Source: an uncultured Dermabacter sp. (GTDB lineage Bacteria > Actinomycetota > Actinomycetes > Actinomycetales > Dermabacteraceae). Taken from it: DNA of 64,000 nt. A program made the translations under genes and the position numbers. Positions 1 to 8,948 of this stretch are shown in pieces; the stretch's first letter is position 1, and each line of letters begins with the position of its first letter. The stretch spans positions 248,001 through 312,000 of the forward strand of contig CAMXWV010000001.1 in assembly GCA_947252755.1 (NCBI GenBank), read 5' to 3'. Under the pieces are notes generated by a model, which did no database searches, was not told where the DNA came from, and saw only the letters and a list, made by a program, of their open reading frames with translations.

Positions 1-383
1 AGCAGGTCCGCAGCACGCTGCTCATCCATCGCCTCATACTGCTCCTGCCAGCGGCCCACCACCGAATAGCTGGCGGTGATCACCACATCCAGCACCCGCT
101 CATGACCGGGAATGGAGTCCGCGAGCTGCTGAGACGCAAGGCCGATCCGGGAGCGCAGCTCAAACACGTCGGTGCGGCCCATCCGCTCACCGAGGATGTC
201 CACCGTGCCGGAGGTGGGGTGCAGCCGTGCGGCCAGCAGGGACACCAGGGTGGATTTTCCAGCGCCATTGGGTCCAAGGATCACCCAGCGCTGCCCTTCG
301 TCAATTGTCAGAGAGAGGGAGTCGAGGAGGAGCTTCTCCCCGCGCCGGACAGTCACGTCGCTCAGCTGCGCCACAGGAACCAT
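1..383 (-). CDS. ABC-type ATP-binding protein, N-terminal part (cut by window edge)
   Basis: About 127 N-terminal residues are visible; the rest lies beyond the left edge. Walker A GPNGAGKST is at residues 37-45 and a Q-loop glutamine at 85-86, so this is an ABC ATPase that binds and hydrolyses ATP. No membrane partner is visible, and the substrate cannot be told from this fragment. The ATG at 383 has no ribosome binding site; a TAGCAT hexamer lies 6 bases upstream, which suggests a leaderless transcript. It is divergent from the ribonuclease gene with a 37-base gap. Confidence 0.85.
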   Translation of the reverse strand, partial: MVPVAQLSDVTVRRGEKLLLDSLSLTIDEGQRWVILGPNGAGKSTLVSLLAARLHPTSGTVDILGERMGRTDVFELRSRIGLASQQLADSIPGHERVLDVVITASYSVVGRWQEQYEAMDEQRAADL

Positions 384-420
384 GGGCCCATGCTAACGCG
401 CTCCCCCTACACTGAAACGC
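384..420. promoter_or_regulatory. Divergent promoter region, both genes possibly leaderless
   Basis: On the plus strand TACACT (408-413) ends 7 bases before the ATG at 421. On the minus strand TAGCAT (395-390) ends 6 bases before the ATG at 383. Neither gene has a purine-rich ribosome binding site. Both patterns fit leaderless mRNAs, which are common in actinobacteria. No convincing -35 box is seen. Confidence 0.45.
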
Positions 421-1884
421 ATGAGAACCACACCGGTGAGTCTGGCCTGCACGGCGGACCGCACCAGCACAATCACAGCGGAGATCGATCGTCTGGTCGA
501 GGAGGCCGACGTTCCGGCTGCATTCCCTGCTGAGGTGCTGCGCGCCGCTGAACAGGCCGCCGCGCAGAGCCTGAGCACCACCGACCGAGCCGACCTGCGC
601 GCCATACCGTTCCTCACACTTGATCCGGCCGCTTCCACGGACCTGGATCAGGCGATGCACCTGGAGCGCACCGCCGACGGCTGGGTGGTGCGCTATGCCA
701 TCGCTGACGTCCCCTTCTTCGTCACGATCGGGGATCCGGTGGATCAGGAAGCGCATCGGCGCGGCACCACGATCTACCTGCCGGACCGACGCATCCCGCT
801 GCACCCCGAAGTGCTCAGTGAAGACACCGCCTCCCTGCTGCCCGGCCAGGACCGGCCCGCCTTTGTGTGGACGATGACCCTGGATGCTGATGGGCGCGTC
901 CAGAACACGCAGCTGGAGCGCGCCCTGGTGCGAAGCCGAGAGAAGCTCGGCTACGACCAGGTACAGCAGGACCTTGATGCGGGCAGCGGCCATCCGATGA
1001 TGGTGCTCCTGCAGGAGCTTGGCACGCTGCGGATCGCACGCGAATCCGAACGCGGCGGCGCCTCCCTGGTGATGCCGGAGCAGGAGGCACAGGTGCAGGA
1101 CGGCCGCATCTGCATGCAGTGGCGCACCCTGCACCCGATCGAAAGCGCAAACGCCCAGATCTCCCTCATGACAGGCATGGCGGCAGCGGAGATGATGCTC
1201 CGCGCCAAACAGGGCATCCTGCGCACCCTCCCGCCCGCCGACGAAGAGTCCATCCGCCGATTCCGCCTGCAGTCCCGCGCACTCGGGATCGAATGGCCGA
1301 AAGGGCAGCGCTACGGAGACTTCCTGCGCACCCTGGATTGGACGCAGCCACACCACCTGGCGCTGCTGAACCAGGCGGGCTCTCTGTTCCGCGGCGCCGG
1401 CTACCTCATCCTCAACGAGGATACCGACCCGCAGGACGCCCACCAAGCCGCAATCGGCGCACCGTATGCGCATGTGACCGCTCCGCTGCGCCGTCTCGCC
1501 GACCGCTTCGCACTGCTGGTGTGCGCACTGATCAGCTCGGGCACCAGCATCCCTGCGCAGCTGCAGACCGCGCTGGAAGAGCTGCCCGAGATCATGGCAT
1601 CCACCACGCGGGCAGCCTCCGGCCTGGAGAAGGCGGCACTCGACCGGGTGGAACTGCATGTGCTGGCCGAGCGCGTGGGCGAGGAGTTTCCCGCCACTGT
1701 CATCTCCCTGCGCGAGGGCGAGAAGCCGCGCGCCGAAGTACAGCTGGTTGATCCATCCGTCACACTGTGGGTGGAAGGGGAATGGCTGAGCGGACCGCAT
1801 GCGCTCGAACTGGGGACAGTGGTGACCCTGCGCCTGAGCGCGGTTGATCTCCACGCCGGCACAGTGGACCTGCAGCCGGCGTGA
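421..1884 (+). CDS. RNB-domain ribonuclease (RNase II/R family, short form)
   Basis: 487 residues. The RNB catalytic signature LDPAASTDLDQAM (about residues 67-79) supplies the acidic residues that bind Mg2+ in RNase II-type 3'-5' exoribonucleases. The protein is shorter than E. coli RNase II or RNase R: the RNB core starts close to the N-terminus, so the usual cold-shock RNA-binding domains are missing, and only a small OB-like tail follows. This short form is common in actinobacteria. Its role in RNA turnover is inferred from the family. Its stop overlaps the next start (GTGA), so the downstream unknown protein is probably co-translated. Confidence 0.9.
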   Translation: MRTTPVSLACTADRTSTITAEIDRLVEEADVPAAFPAEVLRAAEQAAAQSLSTTDRADLRAIPFLTLDPAASTDLDQAMHLERTADGWVVRYAIADVPFFVTIGDPVDQEAHRRGTTIYLPDRRIPLHPEVLSEDTASLLPGQDRPAFVWTMTLDADGRVQNTQLERALVRSREKLGYDQVQQDLDAGSGHPMMVLLQELGTLRIARESERGGASLVMPEQEAQVQDGRICMQWRTLHPIESANAQISLMTGMAAAEMMLRAKQGILRTLPPADEESIRRFRLQSRALGIEWPKGQRYGDFLRTLDWTQPHHLALLNQAGSLFRGAGYLILNEDTDPQDAHQAAIGAPYAHVTAPLRRLADRFALLVCALISSGTSIPAQLQTALEELPEIMASTTRAASGLEKAALDRVELHVLAERVGEEFPATVISLREGEKPRAEVQLVDPSVTLWVEGEWLSGPHALELGTVVTLRLSAVDLHAGTVDLQPA

Positions 1885-2600
1885 GCGCTCACCGCGACCT
1901 CATTCCGGTCCCGCGGCTTGCAGTGCTCAGCTCCGGAGCCCACGGCGTGCTGCGCGGCAGCCTCTCCCCCGACGCGCTCACCACGATCTGCGACGGCCCC
2001 GAGTTCTTCCTCGCCCCGCCGTTCGAGCTGACCGCGTGGCTGTTGGAGCTGCAGCTGATGGAGCGTCCCGTGGTGAACCTGCTGCTGCCCGCCCCCGGGC
2101 GCATTGCCGGACTGGTGGGGCCACCCCCTGCTGTCACCGCAGCGCTCACTGCCGGCCAGGCACTTGTCACCGCCGACGGATCCACAGCGCAGCACACGCT
2201 CACCGCCCACCGGCAGGACCCGCACCACCGAACCCTGGTGGTGGAGCGCTGGACTGCCCCTGAGGGGCGGCGCATTCCACCGCAGCGGATCGACGGCGCT
2301 CGCGAACGGCTGTTCCATACCCTTCAGAGCGCGGTCCGCACCGCCGAACGCCTCGATCTGATACCGGATGAACCGGTGCCCCCGGCGCTGATGCCCGCAG
2401 AGTGGATGCTGATGGAGCCGCATGCGGGCCTCAGCGACTCCCTGGCGCATGTGGCGAGGATCGCCGGGCGCACCCTCCTACAGGCCCAGCAGCTGCTCGC
2501 CGACCCGGACTTGAGCGGGGCCCACCGAACCGTGCTCAGCGAGCTCAGCGATGCCTCACGTGATGCGCTCAGCGCTGCCCTCTCCGCCACACCGCACTGA
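1881..2600 (+). CDS. Conserved-looking hypothetical protein coupled to the RNB ribonuclease
   Basis: 239 residues starting at GTG 1881, which overlaps the ribonuclease stop by four bases. I do not recognise a domain. There is no signal peptide or membrane segment. The middle is a compact alpha/beta-like region and the last 100 residues look helical and rich in Ala, Leu and Glu. Tight coupling to the ribonuclease suggests a shared process such as RNA handling, but that rests on position only. The next gene, serB, follows after 31 bases with its own ribosome binding site. Confidence 0.75.
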   Translation: MSAHRDLIPVPRLAVLSSGAHGVLRGSLSPDALTTICDGPEFFLAPPFELTAWLLELQLMERPVVNLLLPAPGRIAGLVGPPPAVTAALTAGQALVTADGSTAQHTLTAHRQDPHHRTLVVERWTAPEGRRIPPQRIDGARERLFHTLQSAVRTAERLDLIPDEPVPPALMPAEWMLMEPHAGLSDSLAHVARIAGRTLLQAQQLLADPDLSGAHRTVLSELSDASRDALSAALSATPH

Positions 2601-2631
2601 ACCAGTCCGCCCCTGACTGAAAGGACCTGCT

Positions 2632-3282
2632 ATGCCCTCCTACCGAGGCCTGCTCATCTCCGATGTGGACTCCACCTTCATCACCCAGGAAGTCATCGAG
2701 CTGATCGCCGATCATGCCGGGGTTCGCGACCGGGTGGAGGACATCACAACACGCGCTATGCTCGGCGAGCTCGACTTCGCTGAGTCACTGCGCGAACGCG
2801 TTCAGGCGCTCGCGGGACTGCCGGTCAGCGTGCTGGCTGAAGTGCGGGAGTCCATCATCCCCACGCCCGGCGCGGTCGCAGCGGCGCAGGAGGCGCTGGA
2901 GCGGGGCTGGCTGGTGGCGCTGGTCTCAGGCGGCTTTCATGAGACGATCGACGACCTCGCCGGACGTTACGGCATCCAGTCTGTGCTGGCGAACCGTCTC
3001 GAGGTGGCGGACGGCCGCCTGACGGGCCGGGTCCGCGGGCCGATCGTGGACCGGGAAGCGAAGGCGCAGCAGGCGCGGGCGCTGATCGCTCAGCACAGCA
3101 TCGATCCGCGGCGGGTGATCGCGCTCGGCGACGGGGCGAACGATAGTGCGCTGATGGGCGAGGCGGCGGTGGCTGTGGGTTTCAATCCAAAGCCGGCGCT
3201 GCGGGAGGTGGTGGACATCGCCATCGACGGCACCAGCCTGGAGCCGGTGGTCGCTCTCATCCGCGAGGCGGACGCGCGCTGA
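2632..3282 (+). CDS. serB: Phosphoserine phosphatase
   Basis: 216 residues, HAD superfamily. Motif I DVDST has its nucleophile Asp at residue 11 and general acid Asp at 13; motif III GDGANDS is near residue 166. These match SerB, which hydrolyses O-phosphoserine to serine and phosphate as the last step of serine synthesis, in the cytosol. There is no N-terminal ACT domain, so this is the short form. The start ATG follows a GAAAGGA ribosome binding site. The end nearly abuts the convergent sixA gene (6-base gap). Confidence 0.88.
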   Translation: MPSYRGLLISDVDSTFITQEVIELIADHAGVRDRVEDITTRAMLGELDFAESLRERVQALAGLPVSVLAEVRESIIPTPGAVAAAQEALERGWLVALVSGGFHETIDDLAGRYGIQSVLANRLEVADGRLTGRVRGPIVDREAKAQQARALIAQHSIDPRRVIALGDGANDSALMGEAAVAVGFNPKPALREVVDIAIDGTSLEPVVALIREADAR

Positions 3283-3288
3283 GCAGGT

Positions 3289-3810
3289 TCAGCTGCGCAC
3301 CAGCGTGTGCAGCGTCATCGACTCCGCAGCGAGGTCACGCCAGTCAGCGAATCCACCGGTGAGGATACTGACGGACCCGGTGGGAACACCGATCCGCACC
3401 TGCGCCAGGGAGGACGCGTCGGAGGAGTCATCAGCAAGCTCCGCGGCAACAGCGGAGGTGGTGGGCTCATGCGCCACCACCATGACGGTGCCGGCCTCAC
3501 CCCCATACCGGGTGATGGCCTCATACATCTCGTTACGGCCACCAAGGTAGAGCTCGTCCACCACGATCACCTCACCGGTGAAGGCGGGCAGTGTGCTCAG
3601 CACTGCGGCCCAGGTCTCCTGAGTGCGGCGTGCAGAGGAGACGAGCACCACCTGCGGGCTGATGCTCTGCGAATCGAGGTACTCGCCGATCAGCCGGCCC
3701 TGTGCCTCTCCGCGGTCAGCAAGCGCCCGCTCCTTATCGCTCGGCGCGTTGGTCTCGGCTTTGCCGTGCCGCATGAGCAGCAGCATCCGACTCGGAGGTT
3801 CTTCGTTCAC
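3289..3810 (-). CDS. SixA-type histidine phosphatase
   Basis: 173 residues of the histidine-phosphatase (phosphoglycerate mutase-like) superfamily. The catalytic RHGKAE motif lies at 14-19 and a second histidine is in VAHEPTT near residue 113. In E. coli SixA dephosphorylates phosphohistidine proteins; here the substrate is unknown. The chosen start is GTG at 3810, preceded by AGAGGA; an internal ATG at 3786 would remove eight residues. It lies downstream of fabG on the same strand across 78 bases. Confidence 0.85.
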   Translation of the reverse strand: MNEEPPSRMLLLMRHGKAETNAPSDKERALADRGEAQGRLIGEYLDSQSISPQVVLVSSARRTQETWAAVLSTLPAFTGEVIVVDELYLGGRNEMYEAITRYGGEAGTVMVVAHEPTTSAVAAELADDSSDASSLAQVRIGVPTGSVSILTGGFADWRDLAAESMTLHTLVRS

Positions 3811-3888
3811 AGGTCCTCTTCTGTTGAATCAGTCTTCTGGTGGATCAGAGCGCGCCGGGCGCTCGAAACAGCTGAGCTGGTGCGGTTC

Positions 3889-4641
<753 letters not shown>

Positions 4642-4766
4642 CTATCGTCTGAAGCGGCACTGGCTCAGGTCTCGTAGACTGATCGGTGGCCGACGCATTC
4701 TGCGTGCATCGGCCGATGCGCCAGAACAGAAGAATGTGGAACAGCACAGAAGCGGAGAGGACTGGG

Positions 4767-5489
4767 ATGTCCGAGCCCCATGGAACTCCAGCAGCCGCCA
4801 CGCAGGAATGGCATGGCGAGGCCTCCGCTGCGTGGAATGCCCCCGCGAAGCCCGGTGTGCTGCGCCGCTACTGGTGGGTGGGCTGTCTGACAGTTGTTCT
4901 GGTGATCGGGCTGCTTGCCGGAATCGCCGGGCTGCTGATGATGCTGCAGAATCGCACGCCCACCCCAGCTCCCTCTCCCACCCAGTCCTCACAGTCCCCG
5001 GAGCCCAGCACCAGTCCGGCGCCCACGCCCACGGGACCGCGCTCTGATGACCTCGTGACCACCGGGCTGGTTCCGCTGGGACCAGGCGCTGTCACCCATC
5101 GCATTCTCACCACCACCGGGGATGGCGAAGTCTCGATCAGCCAGGAATGGGCATCCGCATCGGAGATCGAGACGGCTGAGGGAAAAACCATGATCGAGCC
5201 GGAGAACGGCGAGTACCTGGTGCTCACCGTGCAGCTGAAAGTGCAGACTGGCGAGGTGTATAACAATCCGTACTACGTTGAGGTGCATACGGAGGACGGC
5301 GGCGTTGTCACCCCTGCTCTCGGAACGTACAGCCAGCCGGATGACGCGGGCATCATGGTGAATCAGACGAACATTCCCGCCGGCAACACCGTCACGATGC
5401 GGGTTCTCTATGACATTCCGCGCTCTGACCGCCTCACCATCAAGTGGTCACAGGACAAGCGCGGCGCAGTCTGGGAGGTGGAGCCGTGA
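4767..5489 (+). CDS. Single-pass membrane protein with DUF4352-like extracellular domain
   Basis: 240 residues. I chose ATG 4767 because GGAGAGGACTGGG immediately precedes it; an upstream frame extension lacks a ribosome binding site. One transmembrane helix (VVLVIGLLAGIAGLLMML) lies near residues 42-60, followed by a Pro/Ser/Thr-rich linker and a beta-rich domain. The phrases YLVLTVQLKVQTGE and FxIPAGNTVTMRVLYDIP-like segments resemble DUF4352/telomeric-repeat-like exported domains. Predicted to face outside the cell, function unknown. It overlaps the next gene by four bases (GTGA). Confidence 0.7.
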   Translation: MSEPHGTPAAATQEWHGEASAAWNAPAKPGVLRRYWWVGCLTVVLVIGLLAGIAGLLMMLQNRTPTPAPSPTQSSQSPEPSTSPAPTPTGPRSDDLVTTGLVPLGPGAVTHRILTTTGDGEVSISQEWASASEIETAEGKTMIEPENGEYLVLTVQLKVQTGEVYNNPYYVEVHTEDGGVVTPALGTYSQPDDAGIMVNQTNIPAGNTVTMRVLYDIPRSDRLTIKWSQDKRGAVWEVEP

Positions 5490-5917
5490 GCCATCCGCGC
5501 TTCAACCCGCCGCCATCCTGGCCGGCGCCGACTGACCCCGATTGGACTCCCCCACCCGGCTTCCAGGCCCCTCCCGGTCATGCACCCGCCCCAGCAGGGT
5601 GGCGGCTTGTCATGGATCCGGCCATGGAAGCGGGCCCGGTGCCGGCCAGTGAACTGCTGCCGGCCAGTGGGACCCAGCTGAGCGAGAGCGCCGACTATCC
5701 GGTGCTGGTGAGCACCCCCGGAGTTCTCATCTCCGAACCGGGAGGTGTGCCCTCCCCGCCCCCACCGGTTCGCCGTCGGCGCGGCATCGTCGTCGGATCC
5801 CTCATCGGTGCTGCGCTGATCGTGGGTACTGTGCTGGTGTTCCTGAAGGTGCGGAGCATTGCGCTGGAGGACCTGCCAGCGCAGGCGCTCGCGCTCGTCA
5901 CCGCCGGCGGCATCTGA
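5486..5917 (+). CDS. Proline-rich membrane-anchored hypothetical protein
   Basis: 143 residues starting at GTG 5486, preceded by GGAGGTG. The first 90 residues are very rich in Pro, Ala and Gly, then come a RRRRG stretch and one transmembrane helix (about residues 96-115), with a short outside tail. No domain is recognised. It is sandwiched between two other membrane proteins with overlap or one-base gaps, so all are probably one transcript leading into SURF1. Confidence 0.65.
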   Translation: MSHPRFNPPPSWPAPTDPDWTPPPGFQAPPGHAPAPAGWRLVMDPAMEAGPVPASELLPASGTQLSESADYPVLVSTPGVLISEPGGVPSPPPPVRRRRGIVVGSLIGAALIVGTVLVFLKVRSIALEDLPAQALALVTAGGI

Positions 5918-5918
5918 G

Positions 5919-6368
5919 GTGGACTCACCGTTCGCTGAACAGCCGCCTCCGCCCCCGCGCGCGCGTTCACAGGACGTCTCTCGCCGGGCCAGGCGTTACA
6001 CGATCAATATGTCCATCCGCATGGTGTGCCTGGCGCTGATGATCGTGGTTCCCGGCGGGTGGAAGCTCATCATGCTCGCAGCGGCGGTGCTGATCCCCTT
6101 CTTCGCAGTGCTGTTCGCTAATGATCAGAATCTGGAGGCGAAAGCGTCACACATCCCGCCTGCTGACATGCTCATGCTCCCAGCAGGCGGCACCACGATC
6201 GTGATGGACGCAGACGGCACCTTCCCTGATGAGGACCCCGGCCCGGACCCCAACGCCTCTGATCGCGATCCAGACCCACCCAGCGCCGGACACAGCCGGC
6301 CACATGCTCATGCGCAGGGCAGTGACCAGCATGCGCAGCGCAGTGAACAGGAGGATCCGGCGCAATGA
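5919..6368 (+). CDS. DUF3099-type membrane protein
   Basis: 149 residues from GTG 5919, one base after the previous stop. Two hydrophobic segments are seen around residues 32-48 and 51-67 in the pattern RRARRYTINMSIRMVC followed by a second helix ending PFFAVLFAN, which matches the DUF3099 family of actinobacterial membrane proteins. The C-terminal half is polar, rich in Asp, Pro and His, and low in complexity. The family has no assigned function. Its stop overlaps the SURF1 start (ATGA), consistent with co-translation. Confidence 0.75.
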   Translation: MDSPFAEQPPPPPRARSQDVSRRARRYTINMSIRMVCLALMIVVPGGWKLIMLAAAVLIPFFAVLFANDQNLEAKASHIPPADMLMLPAGGTTIVMDADGTFPDEDPGPDPNASDRDPDPPSAGHSRPHAHAQGSDQHAQRSEQEDPAQ

Positions 6369-7198
6369 GGACACTGCTGACCGGACGCTGGCTGCTCGCG
6401 CTGCTGCTGGTGATCCTGGCGGTGATCAGCTGCATCCTGCTGGGACGCTGGCAGCTGCACCGCCACGAGGCGAAGGTCCGCTCCGCCGCGGTGATCACCG
6501 AGAATTATGACGCCGAACCGGTGCCGATCAGCACCCCGCTGCCGGACCGGACTGCTGCGCTGGCTTCGAACCAGGACTATCGCGTGGTCGAGCTGCGCGG
6601 GCGCTTTTCGGGGGAGCCGGTGTATGTGCGCAATCGCGTGCAGAACGGCGAGGTTGGCTTCTATCAGCTGGTGCCGTTCACCACCGAGGACGGCACCGTG
6701 CTGCTGGTGCGCGGCTGGGTTCCCGCGGATGACGTTGACTCAGCGCCGGCCGTGCAGCCCACTGTGCCCACCGGTGCCGTCACTGTGCGGGCTCGGCTGC
6801 GTCCAATGGAACCCCACCTGACGGAGCGCCGAGCGGTCGCGGGCCAGATCCAGTCCATTACGGTGGCTGATGTTGAGCAGGCGGCAGGGCCGCTGAAGGA
6901 TCCTTACCTGCAGGCTTACGCGGTGTCAGCAGCTGAGGACCCGGCTGCGGACCCGGCTCTTGCTCCGCTGCCGAAACCGGACCTGTCGCTTGGCCCGCAC
7001 CTGTCCTATGCGTTCCAATGGTGGATCTTCGCCGCGTTCTTCCCGATCGGCCTGATCGTGGCAGCCCGCCGCGCCGTACGCGACGCCGAGGAGCAGGCGG
7101 CTGCTGAGGCTGAATCACTGCCCTCATCCAGGCGTGCAGCACGCCGACTCAGCGACGAAGACGAAGAGGATGCGCTGCTCGATGAGGAGGGACGCTGA
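6365..7198 (+). CDS. SURF1-family protein (cytochrome oxidase biogenesis)
   Basis: 277 residues. It has an N-terminal transmembrane helix (residues 8-27) ending LLGRWQLHRHEAK, a large outside domain with GRFSGEPVYVRNRV and LVRGWVPADD, and a second helix near residue 220 (WWIFAAFFPIGLIVAA). This two-helix layout is that of SURF1, which assists haem insertion into cytochrome c oxidase. The C-terminal tail is charged and cytosolic. Start ATG 6365 overlaps the upstream stop. No oxidase genes are in the window. Confidence 0.85.
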   Translation: MRTLLTGRWLLALLLVILAVISCILLGRWQLHRHEAKVRSAAVITENYDAEPVPISTPLPDRTAALASNQDYRVVELRGRFSGEPVYVRNRVQNGEVGFYQLVPFTTEDGTVLLVRGWVPADDVDSAPAVQPTVPTGAVTVRARLRPMEPHLTERRAVAGQIQSITVADVEQAAGPLKDPYLQAYAVSAAEDPAADPALAPLPKPDLSLGPHLSYAFQWWIFAAFFPIGLIVAARRAVRDAEEQAAAEAESLPSSRRAARRLSDEDEEDALLDEEGR

Positions 7199-7199
7199 C

Positions 7200-7967
7200 G
7201 TGGTCTCTCCTATCGTCACCCGCTATGGGCCCGGGCCGCGGCCGCGCGGAATCGCTCACCGCGGCTTCCATCCGAATGGCGAAGAGAACACGATGAAAGC
7301 GTTCCTCGCTGCTGTTGAACTCGGAGCGGACGTCATCGAAACCGATGTGCACGCCACCTCTGACGGTGTTGCGGTCACGTTCCACGACCCCACCGCGCTG
7401 CGCGTGGCGGGCGAGGAACGCCGGATCGAGGAGATGACGTTTGCGCAGGCGCAGCGTCTCGCAGTGGGCGGTAGCGAACCGGTGCCGGCGCTGGAGGAGC
7501 TGCTGGACGCTGTGGAGGTGCCCGTCAACATCGATGTGAAATCTCCCGCTTCGGTCGCTCCCACGGTCAACGCGATTCTGCGCACCCGGGCGGTCAGCAG
7601 AGTGTGCGTCACCAGCTTCGATTCGACCCTGGGGGCCATAGCGGCAGCGCAGCTCACCGCGTCGACCGGCATTCGGCCACGCCGCAGTCCCGCGGCAGGG
7701 CCGATTGCACTGTTTCGCCTGCTGACCGGGCTGGAGCTGCCCGGAGCGCGCCGGGTGCTCGAACCGTTTGCTGCGCTGCAGATCCCTGAGCGCCACCGAG
7801 GACTCCGCCTGGTGACGCCGCGTACCGTGGCGGCCGCCCATCGCGCCGGGTGTGAAGTGCATGTGTGGACCGTGGATGACCCAGATGACATGCGGCGCCT
7901 GCTCGGCTATGGCGTGGATGGTATTATCACTAATCGGATCGATCTGTGGAATGGAGTCCGCTCGTGA
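7200..7967 (+). CDS. Glycerophosphodiester phosphodiesterase
   Basis: 255 residues, GDPD fold. Catalytic and metal-binding motifs are visible: AHRG (about 19-22), ETDVHATSDG with the metal-binding acidic pair, and FHDPT. The C-terminal VWTVDD is also typical. Such enzymes hydrolyse glycerophosphodiesters to glycerol-3-phosphate and an alcohol. There is no signal peptide, so it is probably cytosolic. GTG 7200 was chosen because it follows the SURF1 stop by one base and GAGGAGG lies nine bases upstream; ATG 7182 would add six residues. Confidence 0.85.
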   Translation: MVSPIVTRYGPGPRPRGIAHRGFHPNGEENTMKAFLAAVELGADVIETDVHATSDGVAVTFHDPTALRVAGEERRIEEMTFAQAQRLAVGGSEPVPALEELLDAVEVPVNIDVKSPASVAPTVNAILRTRAVSRVCVTSFDSTLGAIAAAQLTASTGIRPRRSPAAGPIALFRLLTGLELPGARRVLEPFAALQIPERHRGLRLVTPRTVAAAHRAGCEVHVWTVDDPDDMRRLLGYGVDGIITNRIDLWNGVRS

Positions 7968-8023
7968 GGCGTTGACCCAGCAGATCGCACAGCCAGCAAG
8001 AGTGGAAGAAGGCACCAAGTTCT

Positions 8024-8377
8024 ATGAACTCTCGTTCTCTGAGAGGAACCCGTCTCGGTTCGCTGTCCATGGAAACGGATGAGGGCGTTCTTGCAGCGCC
8101 CCGCCAGGAGTCGGCTTACGACTGCCCGAACAACCACACCACAATCCTGCCGTTCTCCGTGGAAGCGGATGTGCCGCTTGTGTGGGAGTGCCGCTGCGGC
8201 GCTACCGCCGTGCTGCGCGACCACGAGAAGCCCGACGAGAAGCCCGGCAAACCGCAGCGCACCCACTGGGACATGCTGCTGGAGCGCCGCAATGAGGAAG
8301 AGCTGCAGGAGCTTCTTGACAAGCGCCTGGACCTGCTCCGCAAGGGCCGGCTGCATTCCAACCGGCATTTCCTCTGA
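8024..8377 (+). CDS. rbpA: RNA polymerase-binding protein RbpA
   Basis: 117 residues. The N-terminal RSLRGTRLGSLSMETD, the zinc-ribbon-like core YDCPNNH...WECRCGA and the C-terminal HWDMLLERR region are typical of RbpA, an actinobacterial protein that binds RNA polymerase and the principal sigma factor and stabilises the open promoter complex. The lone Cys of the first pair (YDCPNNH) and the two in ECRC agree with family variation. A GAAGAAGG stretch 12 bases before the ATG may be the ribosome binding site. It is convergent with fxsA, with one base between them. Confidence 0.9.
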   Translation: MNSRSLRGTRLGSLSMETDEGVLAAPRQESAYDCPNNHTTILPFSVEADVPLVWECRCGATAVLRDHEKPDEKPGKPQRTHWDMLLERRNEEELQELLDKRLDLLRKGRLHSNRHFL

Positions 8378-8378
8378 G

Positions 8379-8948
8379 TCACTCCTCATCCTTATCCACA
8401 GCGCCGCTCTCGATCACTCGGGGCGGCGCTGATGCATTGGATGCACCGGCGGACCCTGTGGTGCCGGCATCGGGCGTGACCACGATCTCCCCCTCGATCA
8501 CACCTCCGCGAGCCCGATTGAACAGCACGGTGCGCCGCGGCGCATCGAGCCCGGTCTTTCTGAGGAACAGCTTCTGCACGGGCGGCAGCAGCAGAGCCGC
8601 ACCGGCCGCAGCAGTGATCAGACCGGGAACGATGAACAGGATCGCGGCAATCAGCGTGAACGCGGGACGCCCGGTGCGTCGGCGTTTGCGAGCGGTGCCG
8701 CGGATCTCTCGCACCAGGTCGATGATCCGAGCAGCGGACTGCTGACCCGCAGCCACAATCAGGGCAGCGCCAATCAGCCAGCCCACTGCCACGATGAGCA
8801 GCGGCACCCACAGCGAAGTGGCCTTCCCGATGGCGATCAGCAGGGCGAGCTCGGCAAGCCCGACCAGAATGATCCACAGCGGCAGCAGGTCGCGCACGGT
8901 GCGACGGCCCCGCTTCTCAGCTGTTCGGCGTGATTCCTGAGCGGTCAT
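8379..8948 (-). CDS. fxsA: FxsA family membrane protein
   Basis: 189 residues. The start at 8948 is chosen because AGGAGAG precedes it and its ATG overlaps the upstream stop (ATGA). Transmembrane helices lie near residues 25-45, 48-68 and 95-120, including the PLLIVAVGWLIGAALI and ILFIVPGLITAAAGAALLLPP segments that define FxsA. The E. coli protein affects exclusion of phage T7; a cellular role is not established. The C-terminal 50 residues are polar. Translationally coupled to the mannosyltransferase. Confidence 0.85.
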   Translation of the reverse strand: MTAQESRRTAEKRGRRTVRDLLPLWIILVGLAELALLIAIGKATSLWVPLLIVAVGWLIGAALIVAAGQQSAARIIDLVREIRGTARKRRRTGRPAFTLIAAILFIVPGLITAAAGAALLLPPVQKLFLRKTGLDAPRRTVLFNRARGGVIEGEIVVTPDAGTTGSAGASNASAPPRVIESGAVDKDEE

